Shown here: positions 20,019 to 29,091 of the stretch, in pieces
Layout: the number at the start of each line of letters is the position of its first letter
Numbering within the stretch: position 1 is the stretch's first letter
Source: Myxococcus hansupus
GTDB taxonomy: Bacteria; Myxococcota; Myxococcia; Myxococcales; Myxococcaceae
NCBI RefSeq assembly: GCF_000280925.3
Contig: NZ_CP012109.1
Span: 8,080,501 to 8,144,500 of the forward strand
Length of the DNA: 64,000 nucleotides
Direction of reading: 5' to 3'
Notes under the pieces: generated by a model
The model's input: only the letters and a program-made list of their open reading frames with translations
The model's database searches: none
What the model was told of the DNA's origin: nothing
Made by a program: the position numbers and the translations under genes

Positions 20019-20981
20019 ATGAGGCTTGTGGCTGCGGTGTCGCTCGCGATGGTGGCGAGCGCGTGTACCTCGGTGCGGATGGAGCAGCGGGAGGGTTGCT
20101 GGGTGAAGCAGACCCGGGCCTTTCCCTCCACACTCAAGGAGGAAGTGGGGCCCTGCGCACGGCCCCAGCCGGTGTGGTCCGAGGACCGGCTCACGCGGTT
20201 GGTGCAGGAGTGCGTGATGCACACGGACTATCGCTGGCAGAGCAGCGCGCTGATTGCATGGAACCGGAGCGAGCCGCTCCCGGAGCGTGAGTCCGAGGAG
20301 AAGGTGCTCACCGCCTGCATGGCCCGGGCGGAGACCATCCTGGGGACGGAGAAAGGCGCGCTGGAGCAGCGGTTGAGCGAGGTGTCGCAGGAGCGGGACA
20401 CGCTCAAGGCCAGCATCGAGAAGGAACGAGGCCAGCACCAGGCGGCCTTCACGGAGCAACTCACCCGTCACGACGCCAACATGGAGCGGGCGCGCGACCA
20501 GATGCACCAGAGCAACAACCTGCTCGCGGAGGCACTGGGGGAAGCGGCGAAGAAGCCCGCGCCCTCGGCGGTGGCGACGGCGACCTCGACGTCCAGCAGC
20601 GAGGGGATGGCGAACACGCAGACTGACTCCACGCAGCGAAGCGACGCGACGCTCCGGGGGGACGTGTCATCGACGCGGAGACGCTCGTCCTCGAAGGAGT
20701 CGCGTTCGTCGTCCGGTCCCCCGGTCGCCAAGCCCATCATGGACACGGCGCCCATGTGCGAGCTGTCCTCGGCCACGCTGGCGAAGGCCAGTCCGCAGGG
20801 TGCGGCTACGAAGAAGGCACGGGCGTCAGGGAAGAACGCGGCCGCGTGCAAGCCGATGCAGCCGCTGGACACGCCCCTGCCGGACGCCGAACCAGAGGAG
20901 ACCATCCTGGCGACACCCGCACCGCAGACGGCGAAAGCACCCAGCCCGTTCATGCCCAAGGACCCGGACGCGGTGGAGTAA
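20019..20981 (+). CDS. Lipoprotein with coiled coil
   Basis: 320 residues; AGGGAG precedes the ATG at 20019. The signal peptide ends in VASAC (lipobox), so the protein is probably lipid-anchored. Residues about 100-165 form a coiled coil (LEQRLSEVSQERDTLKASI). The C-terminal half is Ser/Thr/Ala/Lys-rich and disordered. Six Cys occur outside the coil. No family recognised. The layout (anchor, coil, flexible tail) fits a structural envelope protein. Confidence 0.7.
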   Translation: MRLVAAVSLAMVASACTSVRMEQREGCWVKQTRAFPSTLKEEVGPCARPQPVWSEDRLTRLVQECVMHTDYRWQSSALIAWNRSEPLPERESEEKVLTACMARAETILGTEKGALEQRLSEVSQERDTLKASIEKERGQHQAAFTEQLTRHDANMERARDQMHQSNNLLAEALGEAAKKPAPSAVATATSTSSSEGMANTQTDSTQRSDATLRGDVSSTRRRSSSKESRSSSGPPVAKPIMDTAPMCELSSATLAKASPQGAATKKARASGKNAAACKPMQPLDTPLPDAEPEETILATPAPQTAKAPSPFMPKDPDAVE

Positions 20982-20996
20982 CGCCCGGGACACACC

Positions 20997-21028
20997 GGCC
21001 GCCCCTTCTTCAAACGAAGTGGGCGGCC
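20997..21028. terminator. Hairpin downstream of the coiled-coil lipoprotein gene
   Basis: Perfect 8-bp arms GGCCGCCC (20997-21004) and GGGCGGCC (21021-21028) with a further CTTC/GAAG pairing inside. It starts 16 bases after the stop codon. It has no T-run. Confidence 0.6.
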
Positions 21029-21668
21029 TCCAGCGAACGCGCCCTGGCATCCATCGCCGGGCGCATTCGCGTGTCAGGACCACCACTCCCCCCCGTCCCA
21101 TTGCCCCGGCGGAATCCAGAGGTGTCACGGGGCTGTCCCCGGGCTCCCGGCTCCGGGCATGGGTGCGATGTACCCGGGCGCCGGCGTGGGTGTTCCCGGG
21201 TCCATCGCTCGCGGTGATTTCCTCGTATCGGACCGCCCGGCGGACCCCGTTGGATCCAAATGGAAGCAGGGGCCAAGCGCGCCTGCTTTGAGCTAGCTCA
21301 CTGGTAGAGCACAGGTCTGATAATCCTGAGGAGAAGGTTCGATTCCTTCGTTCATCCCAGAGGGCTTCGCCGCGAGCTGACGTGAGCGCGGGTCCACTGC
21401 TTCCCACTCCTCCCACCGCGATGCCCGGCCTTCCGCCAGGGCGACAGGGCCCCTCCCGAGCCGTCATCGGAAGTCCCCGCCGCCGTCCGCGAAGGTGCCC
21501 GGCACGCAGGCGCGAGCAGCCAGGAAGCGGCCAGGACATGCCGTCCGCGCTCATCCGTCCGTGAACGGTGGGGCCCTCACTTTTCAGCAGTGCCCGGGAC
21601 ACGCGCGACACCGCGCACCGAACCGTCCCGGTTCTTCAAGCTCCCCGAAGGGGGAAAGGAGGTGCGCG
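21029..21668. other. Long non-coding interval
   Basis: About 640 bases without a credible protein gene. The only structure seen is the tRNA-like sequence at 21287-21359. Open frames here on both strands lack protein-like composition and ribosome-binding sites. The promoter of the Band-7 gene must lie in the 3' part. Confidence 0.5.
21287..21359 (+). tRNA. tRNA-Ile(GAT)-like gene with a damaged acceptor stem
   Basis: Complete D arm (GCTC / GAGC with ACTGGTA loop), anticodon arm CAGGT-CTGATAA-TCCTG with anticodon GAT and T33, and T arm GAAGG-TTCGATT-CCTTC are all present with correct spacing, including TA at positions 8-9. The acceptor stem fails: the outer two pairs mismatch, another pair is G-U, and the 3' end reads CCCA without a clean discriminator plus CCA. 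The closing pair of the anticodon stem is T-T. It is either a pseudo-tRNA, an integration-scarred tRNA, or an unusual functional one. Confidence 0.6.
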
Positions 21669-22793
21669 ATGAGCATCCTGCGTGTGGATATCGGCAAGAA
21701 TGAACGGGCCTTCGTCCTGGTGGACGAGAAGCCGGAGCGCTACCTCGTCCCCGGCCGACACTGGCTCGTCCAGCCCTTCAAGAAGGTGCGCGTCGAACGC
21801 GTGAGCACCGAGCAGCCGCTGGCCCAGCTCGACCCCGCGTACCTCGCGCTCGTCCCCGCCGCGGACCTCCAGGTCGTGGAGCTCGGCGCCGATGAGCGCG
21901 CCATCCTCTTCCACAAGGGCCGGCCGGTGCGCTGGCTCACTCGCGGTCTGCACCAGGTGTGGACCGTGGAGCGCCTCCCCTCCCGTGACCTGACGCCCGC
22001 CGCGCCCACCGTGCGCGTGGAACGCGTGGACGTCTCCGGTGTCGCCACCGAGCCCCTGCGCGATGAAGTGCGCGCCCTCGTCCCCGCAAGTGACTACGTG
22101 GAGACCACCGCCGCCGAAGGCAGCGTCGCGCTGCGCTACGTCGACGGCGTCCTCGACACCGTGCTGCCCCCGGGCCGCCACGCCGCGTGGACCGTCGCCC
22201 GCAAGGTGCAGCTCGCCATCATCGACCTGCGCGAGCGCCTGCTCCACGTCACCGGCCAGGAGGTGATGACCCGCGACCGCGTCACCCTGCGCCTCAACCT
22301 GTCAGCGGCCTTCAGCGTCGCGGACGCGCGCCGGCTCGCCGTCGTGTCCCGTGCACCGGATGACGTCCTCTACCTCGCCATGCAGCTCGCGGCGCGAGAG
22401 GCCGTGTCGGAGCGCACCCTGGACGAGCTGCTCGCCTCGCGCGAGGCCGTGGCCGAAAGCCTCTTCACCCAGGTGAAGGACCGCGCCAGCACCGTGGGCC
22501 TGGAGCTGCTGCGCTTCGGCATCAAGGACGTGGTGCTCCCCGGCGAGATGAAGGAGCTGCTGAACCGCGTCATCCAGGCGCAGAAGGAGGCGGAGGCCAA
22601 CGTCATCCTGCGGCGCGAGGAGACGGCGGCCACGCGCTCCATGGCGCAGACGGCCAAGGTGCTGGCGGAGAACCCGCTGCTGGTGCGTCTCAAGGAGCTG
22701 GAGGCCTACAAGGACCTCGCGTCCAAGGTGGGCCAGGTGCACCTCGTCCTCGGTGAGGGCGCGGTGCCCACCCTGCAGCTCAAGAGTCACTGA
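21669..22793 (+). CDS. SPFH/Band-7 (slipin-like) protein
   Basis: 374 residues with AAAGGAGGTG upstream of the ATG at 21669. The second half is a Band-7/SPFH domain (about 165-340) with 'DLRERLLHVTGQEVMTRDRVTLRLNLSAAF'-type sequence, then a charged helix (NRVIQAQKEAEANVILRREE). The first half contains two short repeats of the VPGRHWLVQPFKKVRVERV type. No strong membrane helix is visible at the N-terminus, unlike typical slipins, so anchoring is unclear. Family members scaffold membrane microdomains. No NfeD partner is adjacent. Confidence 0.8.
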   Translation: MSILRVDIGKNERAFVLVDEKPERYLVPGRHWLVQPFKKVRVERVSTEQPLAQLDPAYLALVPAADLQVVELGADERAILFHKGRPVRWLTRGLHQVWTVERLPSRDLTPAAPTVRVERVDVSGVATEPLRDEVRALVPASDYVETTAAEGSVALRYVDGVLDTVLPPGRHAAWTVARKVQLAIIDLRERLLHVTGQEVMTRDRVTLRLNLSAAFSVADARRLAVVSRAPDDVLYLAMQLAAREAVSERTLDELLASREAVAESLFTQVKDRASTVGLELLRFGIKDVVLPGEMKELLNRVIQAQKEAEANVILRREETAATRSMAQTAKVLAENPLLVRLKELEAYKDLASKVGQVHLVLGEGAVPTLQLKSH

Positions 22794-22848
22794 CTCGCGA
22801 ATCAATCTCGGGTTAGCCTCGCGGCCCCACACCCGCGAGGAGCCCGAG

Positions 22849-24663
22849 ATGTCGTCGTCGAACCACTACGTCCCCAACCTGCGCGATATCGAGTTCAACC
22901 TCTTCGAGTTCCTCGACATCGGCAGCGCCTCGCTGGGCCACGCGCCCTTCGGCGACCTGGATGAGACGTCCGCGCGCCAGATGCTCCAGATGTTCGCGCA
23001 GCTCAGCACCAACGAGCTGGCGCTCAGCTTCGAGGAGCCGGAGCACAACCCGCCGAAGCTGGAGAACGGCGCGGTGACGCTGCCGCCGGGCATGAAGAAG
23101 GCGATGAACGCCTTCTTCGACGCGGGCATGCACCTGCTGGAGCAGCCGCCGCACCTGGGCGGCCTGGGCGCGCCGCCGTCCCTGGGCTGGGCCGCGTTCG
23201 AGCTGCTCGTGGGCGCCAACGCCTCGCTGGCGTTCTACACGCTGGGCAACCTGCTGGCGCGCATCATCGACCGGCTGGGCACGGACGCGCAGAAGCAGCG
23301 CTTCCTGCCGCACATGCTGGACCGCCGCTGGGGCGGCTCCATGGTGCTCACCGAGCCCGACGCCGGCAGCGACGTGGGCGCCGCCCGCACCAAGGCCCGC
23401 CGCGTCTCCGACGAGCTTTGGGAAATCGAAGGGGTGAAGCGCTTCATCACCAACGGTGACTCGGACATGTCCGAGAACATCATCCACATGGTGCTGGCCC
23501 GTCCGGAGGGCGCGGCGCCGGGCACCAAGGGCCTGTCGCTGTTCGTCGTCCCCAAGTACTGGGTGAACGAGGACGGCAGCCTCGGTGAAGACAACGGCGT
23601 GGTCTGCACCAAGCTGGAGAAGAAGATGGGGCTGAAGGGCTCCGTCACCTGTGAGATGACCTTCGGCGACGGCAAGCCGTGTCGCGGCCTGCTGCTCGGC
23701 GAGGTGCACGACGGCATCCGCCAGATGTTCTACATCATCGAGCAGGCCCGCATGGCGGTGGGCGTGAAGTCCATGGCCACGCTGTCCGCGGGCTACGGCC
23801 GCGCGCTGGCCTTCTCCAAGGACCGGCTCCAGGGCGCGGACCTGATGCAGGCCCGCGACAAGACGGCGCCGCGCGTGCCCATCTTCCGCCACCCCGACGT
23901 GCGCCGCATGCTGATGGCGCAGAAGGCCCACGCGGAAGGCATGCGCGCGCTGTGCCTCTACACGGCCTTCATCCAGGACGGCGTGGAGCGCAAGGGCGGC
24001 CACCGCGCCATCGAGGCGGGCGAGCTGGATACGCTCAACGACATGCTGCTGCCGCTGGTGAAGGGCTACTGCTCGGAGAAGGCGTACGAGATGCTGTCGC
24101 TGTCGCTGCAGGTGCACGGCGGCTCCGGCTACCTGCAGGACTACCCGGTGGAGCAGTACATCCGGGACCAGAAAATCGACACGCTCTACGAGGGCACCAC
24201 GCACATCCAGGCGCTCGACCTGCTCATGCGCAAGGTGGCGCGCGATGGCGGCGCGACGCTCCAGGGCCTGCTGTCGCAGATTCGCGAGACAGCCGAGCGC
24301 TCCGGCGAGGACAAGGAGCTGGAGGCCGAGCGCGCCGCGCTGGGCAAGGCGCTGGGTGATTTGGAGACGATGCTCGGCACGCTGATGGGCAAGCTGGGTG
24401 AGTCCGTCTACCACGTGGGACTGCAAGGCAACCGCGTGCTGGCCGCCGTCGCCGAGGTCGTCATCGGCTGGCTGCTGGTGCGCCACGCGGAGGTCGCGCT
24501 GGACCGGATGAAGAGCAACCCCGGCGACCGCGCCTTCTACGTGGGCAAGCTCGCCAGCGCCCGCTGGTTCTGCCACGAGGTGCTGCCCGGCGTCGCCCAC
24601 GCCGCCCGCATGGTGGAGCACGGCAACCTGGACCTGATGGAAGTGCCGGAAGAGTCCTTCTGA
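22849..24663 (+). CDS. Acyl-CoA dehydrogenase, long (about 600 aa) type
   Basis: 604 residues from the ATG at 22849, with GAGGAG upstream. It has an N-terminal extension (about 1-60), then the acyl-CoA dehydrogenase fold: 'GSMVLTEPDAGSDVGAARTKA' (FAD and substrate contact), the middle beta domain, 'GGSGYLQDYPVEQYIRD', and the catalytic region with Glu in YEGTTHIQALDL. A C-terminal extension of about 130 residues is typical of the FadE/AcdA-like long class. It catalyses the first step of fatty-acid beta-oxidation with FAD and ETF in the cytoplasm. A strong hairpin follows. Confidence 0.93.
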   Translation: MSSSNHYVPNLRDIEFNLFEFLDIGSASLGHAPFGDLDETSARQMLQMFAQLSTNELALSFEEPEHNPPKLENGAVTLPPGMKKAMNAFFDAGMHLLEQPPHLGGLGAPPSLGWAAFELLVGANASLAFYTLGNLLARIIDRLGTDAQKQRFLPHMLDRRWGGSMVLTEPDAGSDVGAARTKARRVSDELWEIEGVKRFITNGDSDMSENIIHMVLARPEGAAPGTKGLSLFVVPKYWVNEDGSLGEDNGVVCTKLEKKMGLKGSVTCEMTFGDGKPCRGLLLGEVHDGIRQMFYIIEQARMAVGVKSMATLSAGYGRALAFSKDRLQGADLMQARDKTAPRVPIFRHPDVRRMLMAQKAHAEGMRALCLYTAFIQDGVERKGGHRAIEAGELDTLNDMLLPLVKGYCSEKAYEMLSLSLQVHGGSGYLQDYPVEQYIRDQKIDTLYEGTTHIQALDLLMRKVARDGGATLQGLLSQIRETAERSGEDKELEAERAALGKALGDLETMLGTLMGKLGESVYHVGLQGNRVLAAVAEVVIGWLLVRHAEVALDRMKSNPGDRAFYVGKLASARWFCHEVLPGVAHAARMVEHGNLDLMEVPEESF

Positions 24664-24674
24664 CCCCAGCCCTG

Positions 24675-24723
24675 GAGTGAGAGACGTGCGCGGGCGTGTC
24701 CCCGCCGCCCGCGCGCCTCACTC
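24675..24723. terminator. Strong two-step hairpin after the acyl-CoA dehydrogenase gene
   Basis: Outer arms GAGTGAG / CTCACTC (7 bp) enclose inner arms GCGCGGGCG / CGCCCGCGC (9 bp). It starts 11 bases after the stop. No T-run follows, so termination may need Rho. Confidence 0.7.
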
Positions 24724-24854
24724 GGAACATCCCCGCGGGCGCGCTCCACCGCCCGTCCTTTCCCTTCCGCCCATGACTCGGCGCAGAATTCGCGCCCGCC
24801 AGCGCCAGGATGGAGCCGAGGCTCCGTAATGCTTGGACAGGGGGAACGAACCCG

Positions 24855-26051
24855 ATGCGGCGAATGATGTGGGCAATGGCACTGGTGCTGGGCCTCGCGG
24901 CGTGCGGCGGTGACGTCGCGAAGGAAGCCTTGGGCACGGAGGTGGTGAAGGCGCTCTGTGCCCGCGCCGAGCGCTGCGGGCAGTACGCCCAGGCGGAGGC
25001 CTGCGAGCAGGATTTCCGTCAGCGAGGCTGGGAGGAACGCCTGGGCCTGGGCGGGCGCCACGACGACGCGCTGCAAGCGGGCCGGCTCCGCTATGACGAG
25101 GAAGCGGCGAACCGCTGTGTGGAGGCCCTGCGCGAAACGAGCTGCGCGCGCATCCTGCCAACCGCCATCGCCTTCGAGTGGGGCATCGAGAACACGCCCG
25201 AGTGCCGGGTCCTGATTCCGCAGGACACCGGCGGCACCTGCCTGTCGCAGGTGGAGTGCGGAGCCGACAGGTACTGCAACTACGACGCGCGTCAGAACAC
25301 CGCGAGCTGCGAAGGGACCTGTTTCCCCCGGGGCGGCACCGGCGACATCATGCCGCATCCGGCCTTCTGCGAATCCGGACTCGTCCCGTCACTGGATACG
25401 AGCCAGTGCATGCGGCCCATCGAGAAGGACGGACTCTGCACCCGGACGCTCGACGGAAGCCCCTACTTCATGCCGTGCGCCGAGGGCTTGTGGTGCGACG
25501 CGAAGGGCTCTCGCCGATGCCAACCGCTGGGGGAGGAGGGCCAGGCCTGCGCCGGCCTGGAGGAAGCCCCTTGCAGGCCCTTCCTCACCTGCAAGGACGG
25601 GACGTGCCGCTCCCTGGCGAAGCAAGGCGCGTCGTGCTGGGCGCCGGACCACACCAGCGCGCTCCCCTCGCGGGAGTGCCAGCATGAGCTGTTCTGCGAT
25701 GCGGCGTCCCTCACGTTGGGGACGTGCAAACCCCGGCGCTCGGAGCGGGGACTCTGCCGGGACAGCCTCGACTGCGCCGGAGGGCTGTACTGCGCCGACG
25801 CCCGGCCGGAAGCCGGGGTGTCGGGCATCTGCATGACGCTCGCGGGGGTGGGCGACGCATGTGGCCCCTCGCTGCCACGGACCTGCGCGCACGGGCTCGC
25901 GTGCTCCCGCGACTACGGAACCGGGACCTGCCAACGCGTCGTCCGGGAGGGCGACCGCTGCCAGCTCATCATGCGGGACGCGACGTGCGAGGCGGGGACG
26001 TCGTGCCAATCAGGCCGTTGCACCCGCCACGCCCCGGACTTCTGCCGGTAG
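24855..26051 (+). CDS. Cys-rich lipoprotein (myxobacterial type)
   Basis: 398 residues. The signal peptide ends in GLAAC (Cys 17), so the protein is lipid-anchored. More than 35 Cys follow, arranged as repeated CxxxxC...LxC modules of about 40-50 residues, for example 'GGTCLSQVECGADRYC' and 'QGKSCWAP'-like units. This is the EGF-like or Dickkopf-N-like pattern common in uncharacterised Myxococcales surface proteins. No catalytic motif. The ATG at 24855 gives the signal peptide. It is convergent with the next gene (16-bp gap). Confidence 0.75.
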   Translation: MRRMMWAMALVLGLAACGGDVAKEALGTEVVKALCARAERCGQYAQAEACEQDFRQRGWEERLGLGGRHDDALQAGRLRYDEEAANRCVEALRETSCARILPTAIAFEWGIENTPECRVLIPQDTGGTCLSQVECGADRYCNYDARQNTASCEGTCFPRGGTGDIMPHPAFCESGLVPSLDTSQCMRPIEKDGLCTRTLDGSPYFMPCAEGLWCDAKGSRRCQPLGEEGQACAGLEEAPCRPFLTCKDGTCRSLAKQGASCWAPDHTSALPSRECQHELFCDAASLTLGTCKPRRSERGLCRDSLDCAGGLYCADARPEAGVSGICMTLAGVGDACGPSLPRTCAHGLACSRDYGTGTCQRVVREGDRCQLIMRDATCEAGTSCQSGRCTRHAPDFCR

Positions 26052-26067
26052 CCCACGGCCGCCGACG

Positions 26068-27234
26068 CTAGGCGGTGCCTCGCGCCGCCAGCTCCCGCTC
26101 CACGTACAAGCGCAGGATGTGCATGAAGTCCTGCGCGTTGGTCACCACGCCGAAGGCCTGGTGCGTGCCCCGGTCCTTCAGCTTGCTGACCACGAACTCG
26201 GACGAGTCCACGCAGATGGTGGGCAGCTCCCGCAGCGAGCCGTCCTTCTCCGTGACGAACGCCGGCAGCATGTTGCCGGTGGCGATGGCGTGCAGCGCCG
26301 TGGCGATCATCACGGCGCAGGTCGCCTTCACCGCGTGCTCGCGCATGGCCACCTGCGCCTCCAGGTTGTCCGTCACCACGTCCGGCAGCGGCCCGTCGTC
26401 GCGGATGGAGCCCGTCAGCACGAAGGGCACGCGGTGCAGCACGCACGCGTGCATGATGCCGTTGGTAATCACGCCCGCCTCCACCGCCTTCGCGATGGAG
26501 CCCGCCGCGCGCACCTTGTTGATGGCGCGCATGTGCAGGCCGTGGCCTCCCGAGGTGGCCTCCCCCGTCCCGCTCATGCCCAGCGTGGTGCCGAAGATGG
26601 AGGCCTCGATGTCGTGCACCGCCACCGCGTTGCCCGCGAGCAGCGCGCCCACGAAGCCGTTGGCGACGAACCACGTCATGTCCGCGCGCGCGCGGGAATG
26701 CACCAGCGCCGGCCCCGTCACCCAGATGGGGTAGCCGCCGCGCTCGCGGTCGTCCACCAGCACCCGCGCCATCTGCGCGTAGTCGATGGGCTTCTCGCGC
26801 GACACCGCGCTCGTCATGAACTTGAACTCGCCCTCGCCATCTCCCGCGAGGTACGCCGAGTTCACGTACACCCCTTCGCTGCCGTCCTCGGCGAGGCCCA
26901 CGACGACACGCTCACCCGCGCGCACGCGCCGGCCCTCGCGAATCCACAGCTCGCCCTTCGCGTCCAGCACCAGCGCGCCGTCCATGCGAGGCTCGCGCGG
27001 CATGCGCCACGCGCCGCCCACGCGCACGTAGGTGGGCAGGTTGGTGGTGGTGAAGAAACCCTCCGGCAGCACACCGTCCGCGGGCGCCGGCTGGAAGCGC
27101 GCGTCTGGACTCTGGGAGAAGCGCGCGGCCGTGAAGTCGGGATGAGGAATGGAGCTCACCCCGGCACCATGCGCGGCCCCCTGCCCCACTTCAAGTCCCT
27201 CCGTACCGCGGGCCCCTCGGATGTCGAGGGCCAA
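26068..27234 (-). CDS. TIGR00300 / LOR-SDH family protein (ornithine cyclodeaminase-like)
   Basis: 388 residues. The sequence follows the LOR/SDH bifunctional conserved region: 'PTYVRVGGAWRMPREPRMDGALVL', 'DYAQMARVLVDDRERGG', 'LLAGNAVAVHDIEASIFGT', 'HMRAINKVRAAGSIAKAV', 'VLTGSIRDDGPLPDV' and 'DRGTHQAFGVVT'. Some members, in cyanobacterial AgrE and archaea, are ornithine cyclodeaminases that use NAD to form proline. The activity here is inferred from family. The start is uncertain: ATG 27234, or the GTG at 27159 (VSSIPHPDF), where similarity begins. It lies 21 bp downstream of the PRTase-kinase gene and may share its transcript. Confidence 0.8.
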   Translation of the reverse strand: MALDIRGARGTEGLEVGQGAAHGAGVSSIPHPDFTAARFSQSPDARFQPAPADGVLPEGFFTTTNLPTYVRVGGAWRMPREPRMDGALVLDAKGELWIREGRRVRAGERVVVGLAEDGSEGVYVNSAYLAGDGEGEFKFMTSAVSREKPIDYAQMARVLVDDRERGGYPIWVTGPALVHSRARADMTWFVANGFVGALLAGNAVAVHDIEASIFGTTLGMSGTGEATSGGHGLHMRAINKVRAAGSIAKAVEAGVITNGIMHACVLHRVPFVLTGSIRDDGPLPDVVTDNLEAQVAMREHAVKATCAVMIATALHAIATGNMLPAFVTEKDGSLRELPTICVDSSEFVVSKLKDRGTHQAFGVVTNAQDFMHILRLYVERELAARGTA

Positions 27235-27255
27235 CGGCCACGTCCCTACGAGGCG

Positions 27256-29091
27256 TCAGCCCAGGTGCGCGCTCATCGAACCGCCGGTGAAGGTACGGGC
27301 GGCCGGCGCCAGCTCACGGCGCAGCAACTCCGCGTAGCGGGCCGCCGCGTGCCGCAGCCGGGCCGCCTCGGCCGGCGCCTCCGCGTCATGGGACTCCGCG
27401 GCCAACACGTGGTCTCCCAATTGAAAGGCCAGGTAGGCCTGCCGGTGGAAGCGGAGCAACTCCAAGGGTGGGAGCCGGCCCTTGTGGCGCTCCACCACCG
27501 CGCACAGCGCGGCCAGCTCCTCCGAGTCCAGCGACAGCTCCACCGCCGCGCCCGCCAAATCCCATGACAGGTCCTGACAGCCCACCAGGTCCTGCGCGAG
27601 ATGGTGGTCCACCGCATCCGCCTTGAGAAGGCGGCCACCGGGCAGCACCAGCCACTCCCACGCGTGCATCCGGTTGTCCGTCACCGTCCGGCGCACCATG
27701 CCCTCCAGCGCGTTCAATCTCGGCATCCACACATGGAGCGCCTGCGCCACCTGCCGCCCCAGCACCACCTCCGTGTTGTAGCGGGCCATCTCCCACAGCT
27801 CGCGCGTGGAGGCGCCAGCCCCATCCTCGACCCGCCCGAAGTGACGCGAGCGAAAGCCCAGGTAGGCCCCCACCCGCGCCACCAGCTCCCACCGGTCCAC
27901 CGAGGACCCCGCCACGCTCAAGGGCCGCGCCTCCTCCAGCCACGGCTGCACCATGAAGCCGTGCTTCAAGCCGGCGACGGGGACACCGAAGCCCGCGTCC
28001 GCCAGCACGCGCGTCTGGAGATAGGTCCGCGCGCCATAGGCCCCCAGCCCCGCGGACTTCAGCAGCCACGGGCGCCCTCCCGCGCGCAGCAGGTACTTCC
28101 GGCGCTCGCGCCACGTGTGGACCGGAGGCCAGGCCGCCTCCAACGTGCCCTCCAGCAGGTGCTGACGCCAGGCCCCCGCCCCCACGTCCTCGAGCGGCGC
28201 GGTCGCCTTGCCCGTGATGTCCTCCACCCAGCCCGCCAACGCGTGGGAAGGCTCGGTGGGCGTCACCATCAACGACTCGAAGTCCACCCCGCGCCGCCGG
28301 GCACAACGCCAGCGCTCGCGCTCGCGTGGCTGGGCCCGTGGCCCCAGCGCCCCCGAGTGCCCCGACAGGAAGTACGTGGACGACGGCGCCACGCCCTGCG
28401 CCTCCAGGAAGTCCGCCACCGCGCCAAACGACGAACCGGAGCGCCCCGGCCCTTCATCCACCACCACGAAGCGGTAGCCCGCGCGGGCCTCTTCCACCAA
28501 GCGAGCGGTCCGCTCGGGCGACAGCGAAAGCGTGCGCCGGTAGGGATGGCCCCGGGGACGCACGAAGCACAACGCCTGGGTGCCCAGCGTCGCGGCCACC
28601 ACGCCCGCCAGGCCCGTGCCGATGCCGCGGATGCCCAGGACACGCCACGGCCCCCCCTCGGTGGGCAGCGCGCGCGCCGACTCCACATAGCCCTCGGGGT
28701 ACAGTCCCAGGAAGGCATGCCCCCGAGGCACCTTGCACCGCACCCGCTGCGGCAACGCCAGTCCACTCAGGGACTCCAGCGCGCTGCCCACCCGCGACAG
28801 GTCGGCCTGGAAGCCGTCCGTCCAGGACGCCACCACCGCGTGCCCCAGGAGCAGCAGCGTCGACTCGCAGGCGCGCGCCAGCTCCGTGTCTCCGTCCTCG
28901 CCGCCCTGGACGACCTGCTCCGCGTCGAGGACGCCCTGCGCCCATTCGCTCGCACGGATGAGCAGCGACACCAGCGCCGCGTGGCGCGTCAGGCCCGCGG
29001 GCAGCACCGCCACTTCCCAGCAGGCGCTCGCCAACGCCCGAGCCTCGGCCGTGGGGTCCATGTCTCGCGGATGTTCTCCGGACACCAACAT
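27256..29091 (-). CDS. Large protein with PRTase-like and kinase-like parts
   Basis: 611 residues from the ATG at 29091, which overlaps the stop of the phosphatase gene by one base (TGATG). Residues 1-115 are helical. Residues about 120-270 hold a phosphoribosyltransferase-type PRPP motif, FVVVDEGPGRSGSS (208-221), with 'VLGIRGIGTGLAG' before it. Residues about 330-611 look like an aminoglycoside-phosphotransferase-type region: 'RKYLLRAGGRPWLLKSAGLG', 'GFMVQPWLEEARPLS', then 'LKADAVDHHLAQDLVG' and 'SWDLAGAAVELSL', which echo the catalytic-loop and metal-binding segments. The fusion is not one I recognise. Coupling to a phosphatase suggests nucleotide or phosphoester chemistry. Confidence 0.7.
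   Translation of the reverse strand: MLVSGEHPRDMDPTAEARALASACWEVAVLPAGLTRHAALVSLLIRASEWAQGVLDAEQVVQGGEDGDTELARACESTLLLLGHAVVASWTDGFQADLSRVGSALESLSGLALPQRVRCKVPRGHAFLGLYPEGYVESARALPTEGGPWRVLGIRGIGTGLAGVVAATLGTQALCFVRPRGHPYRRTLSLSPERTARLVEEARAGYRFVVVDEGPGRSGSSFGAVADFLEAQGVAPSSTYFLSGHSGALGPRAQPRERERWRCARRRGVDFESLMVTPTEPSHALAGWVEDITGKATAPLEDVGAGAWRQHLLEGTLEAAWPPVHTWRERRKYLLRAGGRPWLLKSAGLGAYGARTYLQTRVLADAGFGVPVAGLKHGFMVQPWLEEARPLSVAGSSVDRWELVARVGAYLGFRSRHFGRVEDGAGASTRELWEMARYNTEVVLGRQVAQALHVWMPRLNALEGMVRRTVTDNRMHAWEWLVLPGGRLLKADAVDHHLAQDLVGCQDLSWDLAGAAVELSLDSEELAALCAVVERHKGRLPPLELLRFHRQAYLAFQLGDHVLAAESHDAEAPAEAARLRHAAARYAELLRRELAPAARTFTGGSMSAHLG

Noticed and set aside
18065..20224. 719-codon minus-strand frame spanning the methyltransferase and beta-lactamase genes
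   Set aside because: It crosses three sense genes with clear motifs and has none of its own.
22813..24621. 602-codon minus-strand frame opposite the acyl-CoA dehydrogenase
   Set aside because: Same cause; composition is Ala/Val/Gln/His-rich and the sense strand has full family motifs.
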